Below, in pieces: positions 1 to 10,900 of a DNA stretch of 64,000 bases. The notes under the pieces were generated by a model. The model worked only from the letters and a program-made list of their open reading frames with translations. It was not told the origin of the DNA and searched no databases. The position numbers were made by a program, and so were the translations under genes. This stretch comes from Clonostachys chloroleuca (taxonomy: Eukaryota > Ascomycota > Sordariomycetes > Hypocreales > Bionectriaceae): NCBI GenBank assembly GCA_037952775.1, contig JBANAY010000003.1, forward strand, positions 2,356,001 through 2,420,000. Direction: 5' to 3'. Within the stretch, counting starts at the first letter, position 1. Every line of letters starts with the position of its first letter.

Positions 1-364
1 GGTCGAATGAGGGGTATTGGTGGAAGTCGACGCCGCCTTTGTTCAGATGATGCGGCAGGGGACTCCTTTCCACAGGGACTTGGTCCCCTTTGGGCAGATA
101 CTCGACGGCGATGGGGGTCTGAGAACCGTCGTACGGAATAGAGGTAAGAACGCCGGCAGAATGGTTGATCTGTGGGTCGGGTGAATACGGTAAATCTATA
201 GAGACGCTGGAGGAATCTCGCTTGTGTCGTGATGTACGGGCGTTTTCGTATGGATATGAGTCGGGTGCGAGGCTTGCGGCGTCGTTGGTTCGCTTGTCCT
301 TGCTCTTCCCTCGGGAGAAGATCGAACGGGCTCCTGATGGCTGCCTGGTCTTATCCGACGACAT
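1..364 (-). CDS. sepA: Probable cytokinesis formin SepA, N-terminal part only
   Basis: This reading frame opens at an ATG at 362-364 and runs off the left edge after about 121 codons. The peptide starts MSSDKTRQPSGARSIFSRGK, continues as a Ser/Arg/Lys-rich disordered leader, and reaches a conserved-looking block with the motifs VEYLPKGDQ, LPHHLNKGG and DFHQYPS. From memory of the family, Eurotiales SepA-type formins have this kind of N-terminus before the GTPase-binding and FH1/FH2 domains. SepA nucleates actin cables for septation and polarised tip growth. None of the formin domains lie in the window, so the name rests only on N-terminal similarity. The gene is transcribed leftwards, and its upstream region is the long gene-poor stretch that follows. 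It could instead be another Ser-rich protein with the same leader. Confidence 0.5.
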   Translation of the reverse strand, partial: MSSDKTRQPSGARSIFSRGKSKDKRTNDAASLAPDSYPYENARTSRHKRDSSSVSIDLPYSPDPQINHSAGVLTSIPYDGSQTPIAVEYLPKGDQVPVERSPLPHHLNKGGVDFHQYPSFD

Positions 365-3176
365 TTCGAGCAGACGGGTGAGCAGTCGGGCGGGTTAGGC
401 CAGGCTAGATGTGATTATGGTCAATCGTCAGGGCGGCGGGGGGCAGCCTACAGCCGCTCGCATGTTGGAGGAGACACGAGGAGCCAATCTTTGCCGTGCG
501 GGCTGGCGGGTAGTCGGGCTTGGTCTGACAGGAGCTTGGGGCCGTTCGCATCAGATTCCCCAGGGCTGGCTGCGTGAGCCTGATAACCGTGTTCGTGACG
601 ATGTGGAGCGGGAAAAAGTATCGTACGGGGTACAGGATGGGAATGTGTGGTGTTGAATCCGCCGCCCTCCAGATGGAACCTCCACCACATTTCGTTACTA
701 CGTAGCGGAGATGCACCTTCAGGGACTACAGGTAGGTAGCACCAAGGCCTTAGGTGAGCTGCTTGCAACTATGTGAGTCCCCTCCCGCTATGACCTGCTG
801 AAAGGGTCTTAGGCTAGCACCTCCATTAGTGGGAATTGGGTTCGGGCGCACAGACGGACGGCCACTTCAGCAGTTTATAAGCGCAGGTACTTGGTCATAG
901 GAGGCAACCTCCCACGCGCACAAGTACCCTACAACGATGGTGGAGGTATCTTTAGGTTCTTATCAGCACCTGCACTTGGAGCTGTGCCGTCGCCATTGCC
1001 GACGGTAAGAACACCTATCGATGTCCAGCTCGTTCTACAATACACGCCTCCTGCGCTTGCCCAACTGATCCAAGAGTAATGTGCGCGAGAATTCCTGGAT
1101 CACTAACACGCACGCACAAAAAGGGCTAGGGATGCGCGGTATCCTCACGGATAAAGCCAGCGGGAGGATTTGTGACCTGATTCGTATGAAGGGCTGGGAC
1201 CCCTGAATGACAAAGACGGGTCTGGAGGCTGCATATTCCATCCAGGGGATGGCCATGTCGACCATTTTAAGCAAATCATGTAGGAGCATCTGACGTACAA
1301 TTTCCAATATCATGGGGACCTACATGGCGAGGTGCCTCCTCTGGGATTCATCCAGCTTGTCATTGCAAAGCAGCATTCCAAAACGAGACGGGCGCATATC
1401 ATACCCACGATAGAGTTTCTGTTTCCTGTTCTAATGATCGACCAGTTGATCCACAGGCACCGCGCTCTCTGTCCTCGGTACTTGTATTCACATGGCGCCA
1501 TTTCAATTTCCATCTCACCGACCAGATCTATCTCTCTTTTGTTTCTGAAACATTCACACGGTAGCCAGGGGAGAGGAAATAGCCCGCATGAAATGCCTCG
1601 CGGGGAAGACGAGGATCAACAGCTAGCAAACCAATGCGCCAATCCTCATCCTTGTTGCATGGAGCTATGTAATTGCCGAGCCCACCTACCTAGTCCCATT
1701 TTCGGTCCTTGGAGATGCAATTTAGCCCCAATTTCCGATCCCTTTCCTTTGTAATCCCATGGTCCTTTACTTCAGATGATCGAATGTCTCCCTTGTTTCC
1801 ATCATTGCTCCGAGCCCGTCGCCCCCCAGCCTCACACAGACCGCCCGTGTAGATCACAAACTTGGAATTGCTTCCGCCGCACGCGGTAATATAGTGACTT
1901 CCGTCCTGGTATCAACGTTTCCGTAAGATCTCGCCGGCACCAGGACATGGGAATACCATGCCATTCCTTGTTCAACCATGGCCAAAATGTATTCTACTAA
2001 CCGAAATAGTCCAGCGTCGAAGGCGCAAAGCCCAATAGTTCTATGCTTCGGAAAGCTCTCTATTCGACTCAACAGACCAAATGAAGAGAATGGAGCCAGT
2101 TCGTTTATTCGCCCCGATCAAATTTATCACTTCCTATAGCCTCACCATGAATGGTTCCGTTACACGATGCGTAATACCAGTGAACCGCTCTCGGATGCTC
2201 ATCTGACCGAAGCGCCAGCTGGCGCGCAACCCAACTTATTCTCAGCAAGGTTTCGTCCCTTGACGTTAAAGGCGAGCCGGTTTAGTCGATAGCAGGAACG
2301 GTTCTTCTAAGGCTGGCTTTGATATGTGTTCAAAAACGGTCAACGGTGAAACGCCAATCTCTTACTCTCAGAATGTTACGTTACCTGTATCAGTTTCGGG
2401 CAATGATTCATTGCCTACACTCTCTCCCAGCTTACACCATATCTTACCTCGCCGCCAACCCTCAAGTAGCATATTATCGGCGACAGTTTACCAGCATTTT
2501 AATCTAGGTAGTCTAAGGCGCGGCCAGGTACACGACACGACTCCACTTCAAAGCCTTGAGGCCAACCGGGCGACGTTGAATTTGAGACACTTGAACATTA
2601 TTCCGCTGCTTTTCGAGTCTGCGACCGGTATTGTCGGATTATCATGTGTACCTCTGCTCAAGAAACAATGTATTAGATAATATTTCACAAATTTAGAGGT
2701 CGGCCAAAGGAGGTTTCTTCCATTCTTTAAAATGTGAATGAAGATATTGGTATAAAGCCTATAACTCACATATCAAGGCCTCGATAACACCCTTCAATTC
2801 CCACGTTTTATCACCATATTAGCAAGCAAGGGTCTGAATCTGTACCCCATGCAGATTCGTCTCGTGTTAGACTGCATGCCTGCCACGAGTCTCACCTTTC
2901 CTCAGACCGGAAAAGTGTAGCGTGGCATCGGAGCGGGTGCAGCGGGACCAAAGAGCCTACGCAATGGGGCTGAATTCAGCCCGAGCGCCACCAGTTAGTC
3001 ACCTCAGCTGCCTGCTAATATTAGCGGCCCCGGGACCTGAAATCGGCCTGTCAGTTCATCCCGACTGAGCCTCTTTAACGTCACTCTCTTGTTAACCCCC
3101 CAGAGGGAGAGAGAGGGAGAGCTCGCACAACCACCAGAGACAGAGTTCGCGAGCGACCGCTCCAACAGACGCAACC
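365..3176. other. Gene-poor 2.8-kb divergent intergenic region
   Basis: This stretch separates the divergent sepA-like gene and the small membrane-protein gene. Open frames here reach at most about 140 codons. They lack recognisable motifs, balanced amino-acid composition or convincing splice partners, so I call none of them. The region probably holds the promoters and long 5' leaders of both flanking genes. I see no tRNA, transposon relic or tandem repeat. Confidence 0.5.
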
Positions 3177-3754
3177 ATGGGGGAAAAGCTGTCGATCCTC
3201 AAGGTAAGCTCCCAAACCTTACCGTCGACCCTAATATCCGTCCTCCACCAGCTTCGTCATCGACGACGAAACCCGATTTGCTAACCCACAGAAAACAACA
3301 GACGCTCGTTATCCCGGCCATAGTCTCCCTCCTCATCTTCCTCTTCCTGACCTACATCGTGATCCCCCTCTACCGCCGCTACAACCAGTACATCCCGCTC
3401 GGCTCCGTGTCCCCCGTCTCCCTCCGCGACCGCCTCTTGACGCGGATCGCCGCCATCGCCAACCGGAGGGAGGATAGTTACCTCAACCCGGATGCCCAGA
3501 CCATCGACCACCACGACGAGCAGATCGACGAGGGGGAGGAGCTCGGCGACGTCGACGATCATATGCGGCTCGTCATTGCGAGCCATGCGCGTGCCACTAG
3601 GCAAGACACGACCAGGCGGCTCAGCAGAGAGTATGTTGTACTCCTTCCATCTTCGTCCCCGATCCTACGAGTCCCCCCGTTTTAACATTCAATCATCAGT
3701 CTAGAGGAGGGATTTCGAGACGATAGTGATGACGAGGCGCCACCACGCCGATAG
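3177..3754 (+). CDS. Small single-pass membrane protein, conserved fungal hypothetical
   Basis: This is a three-exon gene: 3177-3203, 3302-3630 and 3700-3754, encoding 136 residues. The first ATG sits in a good context (caaccATGG). Exon 1 gives only MGEKLSILK. The second exon opens into one strong hydrophobic helix (residues about 10-30, LVIPAIVSLLIFLFLTYIVI) followed by a basic RRYN stretch, so the protein is probably a membrane anchor with a cytosolic tail. The tail is rich in Asp/Glu and ends RLSRDLEEGF...DDEAPPRR. The donors GTAAGC and GTATGT and the acceptors ACAG and TCAG give clean phases. The acceptor at 3300-3301 is required, because the nearer AG at 3290-3291 shifts frame. I recall similar small proteins in other Eurotiales but no established function. 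Confidence 0.75.
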
Positions 3755-4236
3755 ACTATTCCCAGACCTAAATCATAATGACTTTCTACATGATTCTTAC
3801 CTAACAAGCTCATGTCAACCCCTGTCGTTCTTGCTTTCAATATCCGTGCTTCGCAAGTGACATGATTAAAGCATGAAAAGGTAGGGACAAGTACAGGCAA
3901 GGGCGGCGCAAATCTGAAGGCGAGTGTCCGCTGTGATTGCTATTCGAAATATTACATTTAATCGCTATGGATTCCCGCAACAATAACTCTATGGTATCCT
4001 ATCAAGGAATTTTTGACAATATTCGTTCATCAGGGAATGGTCGACATTTGTACCGCTGATTATGAACGAAACGTAGTTGGGACTTGGTTGCTTCCAAGAT
4101 TCCGATCGCTGCCATCTTATCCTTTCATTCCTTAATTACCGCCCTTTTTCTTGAATATACCGAAGAAAGACTTCTTTGGTACAGGCACTCTTGTTGCTTC
4201 GTTGAACTCCTTTTGCTTGCTTTGGACATGTTTTCT
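3755..4236. other. Convergent intergenic region
   Basis: These 482 bases lie between the 3' ends of the small membrane-protein gene (+) and the RING-like gene (-). The stretch is moderately AT-rich and should hold both 3' UTRs. I see no gene or repeat in it. Confidence 0.5.
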
Positions 4237-5340
4237 CTATAATTTGTCCAAATTAGCTTGATGCCAGCGATAGCGATATCCATACATGTGGTTAACAGCC
4301 CGAGTGCAGAAACCAGCGGCGAAAGGCACAGATGCCGCAGTCCGGATGGCCCTCTGGTGATTGCCTTCAGAATCTGTTATCTTGTTGGTTATTTTCAATC
4401 CTTGAGCAGACTCGCAGTAGGCACATCTCCAGAGAATTTGGTTTGCTGTGGTGCTTTGGAATAGTGTCCCAGCCTCTTGCCTCTGTGGAATCACCATATG
4501 GCCGCAAGAATGCCGCAAGGGCGCGTAGCCGGGTTGTGGACATCCGACATGGTTCGGATCCGAGAGGTATCTAAAGAGGCAAATATGCCCAAAGGAGTGC
4601 CCACAGGGTAGATGAGCCCGAGTCTCTGTAACACCATAGTCGTCCCGCGCATCGATCTCATGGCCGCACATCCCGCAGTTTGGGGAAAGGACTCTGTTGT
4701 TATTGATAGCACCTCCAATCACTGTTTTGGGCTGGCTTTCCGCCACAAGCGTTGGGTTGGATGAAAGGGCAGTGATGGAATCGATGCTCTGAATTTGCAG
4801 TCGAGTAGACTTTGGCTCCTTGAGATTCCCTGGATCAGAGTCGGCCCCAGTCGAACCGCCCTTGACCTGAGATTCGGAACTATTCTTTGCTGTTTCGCCG
4901 TTCTTAGCTTCATCGCAAATTTCCTCTACCTCCAAGCTGCACCTCCGTTTCCCGCTGTTTTGGGTCTTGTGGGGAGTTGCAGACATTGAACCTTCTCCTG
5001 GCCGAAGATCAAGACTACTACCAGAGCATACTGGCTCTGACGCTCGCTTCCTGATACCAAATGTTTTTGGAAGTGAGCGTGAGCTCCGGGTCCGATCGTC
5101 GTTCTGCCGTTCTAGTCCCGTCCCCCTCCTCCTAATACTAACTGCTCTTGAAAGTGAGGATGAGCTCTGGGCCTGGTCGGTGTTCCCACCTTCCTCAGCA
5201 ACCTAGGCTTGGTTGGCAGGAGCTGAAGAGTCAGGTGCTAGGTCAATTTTTGTAGACGCGGTCTTTGTATGGGTAGTATTTGGATCGGTTTCTGAAAGTG
5301 GACGGCTTTCGCCATTCGAGGCTTGTTCCTGGGCGGCCAT
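4237..5340 (-). CDS. RING-like zinc-finger protein interrupted by an in-frame amber codon
   Basis: One frame is open from the ATG at 5340 to the stop at 4237 (368 codons), except for a single TAG at 5205-5207. Downstream of that TAG the frame continues without a break for about 320 codons. The C-terminal half carries a Cys/His cluster: CGMCGHEI, then HLPCGHSFGHICL, CPQPG, HSCGHMVIP and CAYC, resembling a RING or RING-like zinc finger. The N-terminal half is polar and disordered (Ser/Thr/Glu/Arg-rich). A shorter product could start at the ATG at 4986 (249 residues), which keeps the whole zinc-binding part. I found no plausible GT-AG intron to remove the TAG. The gene is divergent from hus1 across 1 kb. 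A ubiquitin-ligase role is only a possibility, and the exact family is not recognised. Confidence 0.6.
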
Positions 5341-6352
5341 TGTTATGAGATGACGGTGCTTATTTTCCAACGCAAGTCCAAGATCTCAAACGACAGAATT
5401 TAGCGTAAGACTTGAAGACTCCGGGGTTGCCAGTGAACTGCTGTCTTAAAACTCTCCCAAGCTGAAAGATCCGACCAAAGTGTGGGCAAGATTTGACCTC
5501 TGATCCAAGGTGTTCGAATCTTGGAAAGTTCCACTAGGGTGCCTCTCACGCAGCGCTCCACGTCTTGACTAGCCTGGGCAAAAAATCAGTGAGAAAGAGG
5601 AGTACAGTTGGACTGGTGGGCCTTTTGATTTACCTTTGGGTGGTAGATAAGTTCAACAAAGAAGTGGCAGTGAAGTTCTGTGCGAGTGATGGGTCGGGAT
5701 TAGACTTCTGTTTGAAATATTAGTTGATGAGTCCGAACTGATTTGGCCAGGGCCGAAAATAAGGACTCTTTAATCGTATAATGATCTCAGTCGTGCGGTC
5801 CAAAAGATACTTCTCAAACAACTGTGCTGCTGTGGAAAGGTAACGATGGCTGATAGTACGAATTGTTGAAGAGTATGGAGAATATTGGCAGAACCAAAGA
5901 CAGTCGGCTGCTTTTGTTTACACCTTTCTTCCAAAATTGGAGACTTTAACTCCTTCCATTTTGAAGATTTTTTATTAGGCAGGTTCGTTCAATCTTCATG
6001 TTGGTAGGAAAGTCCAATGCGAGATGAAGCTTTCATGTCCCAACATGTCAAGGGCAGTCTAGACCTGTGAAACCGCGTCTTCTCTCTGCCTATAGGCGGT
6101 AGAAATATCCCAAGATGAAACAATAAATAACAACCAAGCCCATACATTCTTCAGTACGTCCACTAGGCAAACGATTCTTTAGTGTTGGCAAATACATGCC
6201 TCCAAAGACAGAGCATGAAGGTATAGGGTAGTCAGGTTTGGCCGACGATCAAGCACTGGCGCCTTCCCAGATGAGAGCAAGAAGCCTGAGACTAGAGCCA
6301 CTGCCCTTCATCAAATCTTCCTTCCTCATATGCCTGCCTTTCTGTACTGAAA
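5341..6352. other. Divergent promoter region, RING-like gene / hus1
   Basis: These 1,012 bases lie between two divergent start codons. No open frame of note, tRNA or repeat is visible. The region presumably contains both promoters and 5' leaders. Confidence 0.5.
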
Positions 6353-7606
6353 ATGCGGTTCCGGACTGAATTAAAAAACATTAAGACATTTTCGAGTGAG
6401 TATTAGGCTCCATGTCACCCCTTATTCCCTAAACCGGAGATTATTCCCATCGTGAAGACCATAGGGCTGACCAATTGCCTCCACATCGTAGAACTCACGG
6501 CAGCGCTTGGTTCTCTCGAGAAAATTGCCTGGGTGCGCCTTAGCGATGATACCGTAAGATTCACCGTGATCCCTGATATGGGATCACAAGTCTGGGCGTA
6601 AGTCGATGCCGCTCCTGCAAGCACGCAATGTCTATCTTCTCGCCACTTCCTAATGCTAACGCATCTGCCTGCGTCACCAGCTCGCTTTCCATGGACTTCC
6701 TCTTTGGCAAATATATCATTCAATCAAACGAGGAAAACAACAACATTGACCTTGAGCTGCCGCTCCAGCCTCTTCAGCGAGCCCTCAAATCTGCTCGCGA
6801 TGGCATGTCGGCCACCCTAGGCCTCACCAAGAGCGACGGCATCCCCGTGCTCCGCATGACAATCAAGACCACGACCTCCAACTCTGCAAATGGGCCGTCC
6901 TCCACCAAGCCTCCCACGGACGACCCATATGCTGATCCCGACGACGAGGTCTTCCAGAAAGAGCACCTGGAGACCCCCTCCGTAGGAAGCACGAGAAGAT
7001 CATCACGCAGGACATCCCCGTGCGAGTCCTCCACCCCGAGATCGTAGAGACCATCATGCAGCCCAAAGTCCGCAACCCGGACGTTCACATACAGCTGCCC
7101 CCGCTCCTGCAGCTCAAGGCCATCTCTGACCGCTTCACGAAGCTCGCGCTGTCATCATCAAATGCTCCCAAGGCACCCAAACTCGAACTCAGCGCCAACA
7201 TGCACGGAGACTTGCGCCTGCGCATGCAGACTGAGACCATAGACATATCCAGCTCCTGGTCGAACCTGGAGAATCCCGAGCTCGACCCTAATCAGCTCGA
7301 CGTCCCCCTCGAAGAACACCCAAGCACCAGGTTCCGAGAAGAAGGGCCAAACCGCTGGGCCACCGTTCGCGTAGACGGCAAGGACTGGAGTAAAGTGTTG
7401 AGCGTTGGACGGTTAGAGGGCCGTGTCATTGCTTGTTTCGCAGATGACCATGCCCTCATTTTATATGTTTACGTTCCGCATTATGACGAGGTCATGGCTG
7501 ACGAGTCAGTTGTCACTGTAAGTGCAATGCTCCTGTCTATCCTTTTTCTATTCGTACAATCAGCTAATAACATCTCCAGTACTACGTACAATCATATAGT
7601 TCCTAG
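6353..7606 (+). CDS. hus1: DNA damage checkpoint clamp subunit Hus1 (9-1-1 complex), with one apparent frameshift
   Basis: Four exons: 6353-6395, 6492-6597, 6681-7517 and 7580-7606. The start MRFRTELKNIKTFSKLTAAL, the blocks IAWVRLSDDTVRFTVIPD and GSQVWA, and the end TYYVQSYSS are typical of Hus1. Hus1 is one of the three PCNA-like subunits of the Rad9-Rad1-Hus1 clamp, which is loaded on damaged DNA in the nucleus to activate Mec1/ATR signalling. Within exon 3 the frame changes at the C5 run at 6974-6978. Before it the frame reads DDEVFQKEHLETP; after it the next frame reads RRKHEKIITQDIPVRVLHPE. One extra C restores a 337-residue protein, the usual size. No intron of acceptable length and phase explains the jump. 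The gene is convergent with sec16. Confidence 0.9.
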
Positions 7607-7927
7607 GCGGCTCCGCAGCGAAGATCTCGTCAGTAATATTGAGGCTGTATGGTCCCTTCTGGTGTTGGGTCGGAAATCTATGGCGTTGGTTTGTTTTCAA
7701 GATTATTATTAATCATGGGCTACATTGTATTCCCGTAATGAAAGAGAAGGCCAAGCCAAAGATATTGTAGAAATGAAAAAGTCAACATTAATCGCTCTAT
7801 TGGACTGTGTCCGTGTATATATCTATTACAGCAATGTACAAGTTTCAACCGATAGTAGTAGTGTAGTTGGTACAAGTTTTTTAAAATTTCCAAAATAACG
7901 CCTGCAATGGAGCTTGGTTCAGCCCGA
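7607..7927. other. Convergent intergenic region, hus1 / sec16
   Basis: These 321 bases between two 3' ends hold the presumed 3' UTRs and poly(A) signals. No gene is seen. Confidence 0.5.
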
Positions 7928-10900
7928 TCACTCTTTCGCCATCACATCGACATACCGACCACTCTTCCTGGTCTTCTTCTGCCCCGGCTTGCGCGGCGCG
8001 GCAGCACCGATCAAATCATCGATACTGCTAGCGTTGCTCATGCTCGTTGCAGGCCTGGCAGGAAGTGTATTGGCCGACAACCCGGAGGGAGGGGCTGCTG
8101 AGGAGGGCCGGGGAGGAGACTTGAGCGCCGGCGCAAGGCTGTCGCCCGACTCAGTTCTAAAATCAGGGGTAGGGCCGGGAGTAGACACGGACCGTGGGGG
8201 AGGTCCGGAATGGGGAGAACCCATAGGTGGTGGAGGAGTGCCCGGGGGAGGCGTGCTGGTAGCAGAACGAGGTGCACCTCTGGGAGGAGGCGGCGTAGCC
8301 TTCTTTGCCTCCACATTTTCCGCACCGGGCTTCTTGTTGACCCATCTCTTCAACTCGGTGTCGTAAACAAATGTACTTTGTTCGCCTAGCTTGGCTCGGA
8401 CATATTTCGTCTCCTTTGAGTTCAAATCTCCGGGCTTGGGTGATTCAGCCCGCTTGCCAGCCCCAAACCAGCTGGTCAAACCCCAGCCCTTCTTCGCTGC
8501 CTTTTGTTCGGCCTCGCGTTTGGCTAAATATAACGTCAGTAACATTTCCTTTTTTCCATAGCTAGTGATGCTGGTTAACTTACCATCCTCTTCTGCGGCT
8601 TTGCGGAACATCTCTTCATTTTCACGATCTTTGTCTGCCTTGGACTTGTCTGCCTTCAGGGTAGGAATGTCATCATCATCATCATCCATAAAGTTTCTCC
8701 TCTTGGGTTTGGAATCATCAGTCTCCGCCCCAGCCGAGGGATCTTCCTCAGGCTGATATGATGGTGGTTCGTATCCATAAGGCTGGAACGATGGTGGTTC
8801 ATATCCGCCAGATGCACTCTCCTCAGTATTTTGAGTGTTGCCATTTTCTTGTGGGCTTGCCGTTGATGCATTCGTTTGTGGAGGCTCGTACCCGAAGGAG
8901 GTTGGTGCGTAAGAATTGCCTGCAGATGGTGCGTCTGAAACGGTAGCAGATGAGAATGACGGGATAGTGGCTGGCTGTGAGATGCCTAAGGGTTGGTAAA
9001 ATCCGGTATTTGATATCTGGGAGGTTGGCGAAAAGGACTCGCTCGAAGTGTTCTGGGGCTCGCCATATGAAGTTGGTTGATAACTCTGGAATGAGCTAGA
9101 AGGTGGTACATATGGGCTACCTTGAGGAGGAGCAGCCCCGCCGTGGCCTGCTTGTTCACTAGCACCAGGATAACCCGGATATTGTCCTGAGCCTGACGTT
9201 GCCTGAGTGTTTTGAGATGAGGCGTCGTAAGAATTTCCTGATCCTATCAATGGAGTAGGCGCATACTGCGACGATGCGTTGTAAGGGTTTGTTGACCCTA
9301 TTGAAGGAGTGGCAGCCGGTGCATACTGTGATGTCGGTTCATAGGGATTTCCGGATCCTATCGACGGCGTGGCTGCTGGAGCATACTGTGAGGAGGGCTC
9401 GTAAGGATTTCCCGATCCTGCTGGCGGGACAGCAACTGGTGCATAATTGGAAGCTGCAGGAAGGTTCGGCATATAACCAGGAGCTCCAGCCCCGAAATTC
9501 TCAAAGTTCGTCATAGAAGGTGAGCGGCTAATTGTGGGTGTCGTAGCGATGCGGGCAAAAGGGCTCTTCTCATTCTCAGAGCTAATGTTGGCGCCGTTGG
9601 CATCAACCTTGTCTCCGGTCACGAACTGGTTGAATGTGTGCCACACACTGTTCATGTTAGGTTTCGAAATCCAGGAGGAACTTTCTTCCTTGGGTACTTG
9701 ACTGAGCCGGGTCATGAACTCTTCGACAAGAGCTCCAAGTGCTATTGTGTAGTAAGGTGACCTCTTAGCGTTCGAGGATATGGCGGTCAAAAGTGATTCA
9801 CAGTATTGCAGTGCTTTGTCTCGGTATCCGTACTCAGCCAGGGATAGAGCCTGGTGGAACTTGTAGGAGGCCAGATGAGGCGCGCCCGCTACAGCTCCTG
9901 CCAGCGACATACCATATTCGTAGACCTCGGTAAGTTGAATAGACTCACTGTCTTTGACAAAGTAGGAGATTTGTTGTCTTTGATCGGAGCCAATGAGAAC
10001 AATATTAGAGGCTGCATCATCTGCCCCTCCAAATACTGAAACTGCGCGACTGAAGATAAAGCAAATATGGGCGGCCTCGATACGTCCATACCCAGCGAGT
10101 AGATTTCCAAGCGCATGCAATCCCCGTATGTCATCAGCGCTGCGGTTACTTAGGACGAGTGCCAATGTCTCCTGCCATTTGTCCAATCCACTGATGGTGT
10201 CTTTGACCGGCCCTGCATCTGTTGTTGACATCAGACGCAGACCGGCACGGGCATGTGAGGGGACCATTTCATCGACACAGTCGTCGTGGTTGCCCGAGAG
10301 GATCATGTAGAGAGTTGCCAAAGATTCGTTATTATGGCCTTGGTTCACCTCATTTCGAACGAATTCTTGTGCAACTCGCTTGTACAGCACCGGAGAGACG
10401 GTATTTGCGATCAGCATCGCATGTCCCCACATCCGTTTATCAACAGCGGCCCAGATGGCGTTCTCCTTGTCACCTTTCAAAAGAGATTCACGTATCTGGT
10501 CCATGGTTGCACTGTCTGCACCGTCTGCTCGCATTGAGGGAGACGGTCCAGTAGAGAGACCCAGCCCTTTATCTGGGGAGTAAGAAACACCGTTGACGGA
10601 CGATGACCCAGTGATGCTTGGAGACAGCACCTCCCGAACCGCTTTTTCAACAGCTGGGGTGCCCTCCAGAGTTCCGTCATGCTCGATGAGGACTCGTAGG
10701 ATCTTCCACAATATAATCTTTTCTATCTGTCGCTTCGCTTCGAAGGAAAGCTCCGTATGGAATGGGACGCTGGGGAGCTCCTTCTCGAGCTCCTCGATCC
10801 CTGAAGTCAGCCATGCAATTGTTTCCTTCTTCTTCGATTTGCCTTTTAGGGGGCCGGGGAACTTGGCAATCCGGTCCGAAAGGGGTTCAACATCTTTGAT

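Noticed and set aside
1332..1754. A 140-codon plus-strand frame as a gene
   Set aside because: Random-looking composition, no motif, no splice context and no coherent neighbour segments.
5500..5535. A GTTCGAATC motif resembling a tRNA T loop
   Set aside because: The flanking bases do not form a 5-bp T stem, and no acceptor or anticodon arm can be drawn around it.
6945..6982. A 37-nt GT...TAG intron explaining the hus1 frame change
   Set aside because: It is too short for a fungal intron, and joining the flanks gives the wrong phase for the conserved downstream frame.
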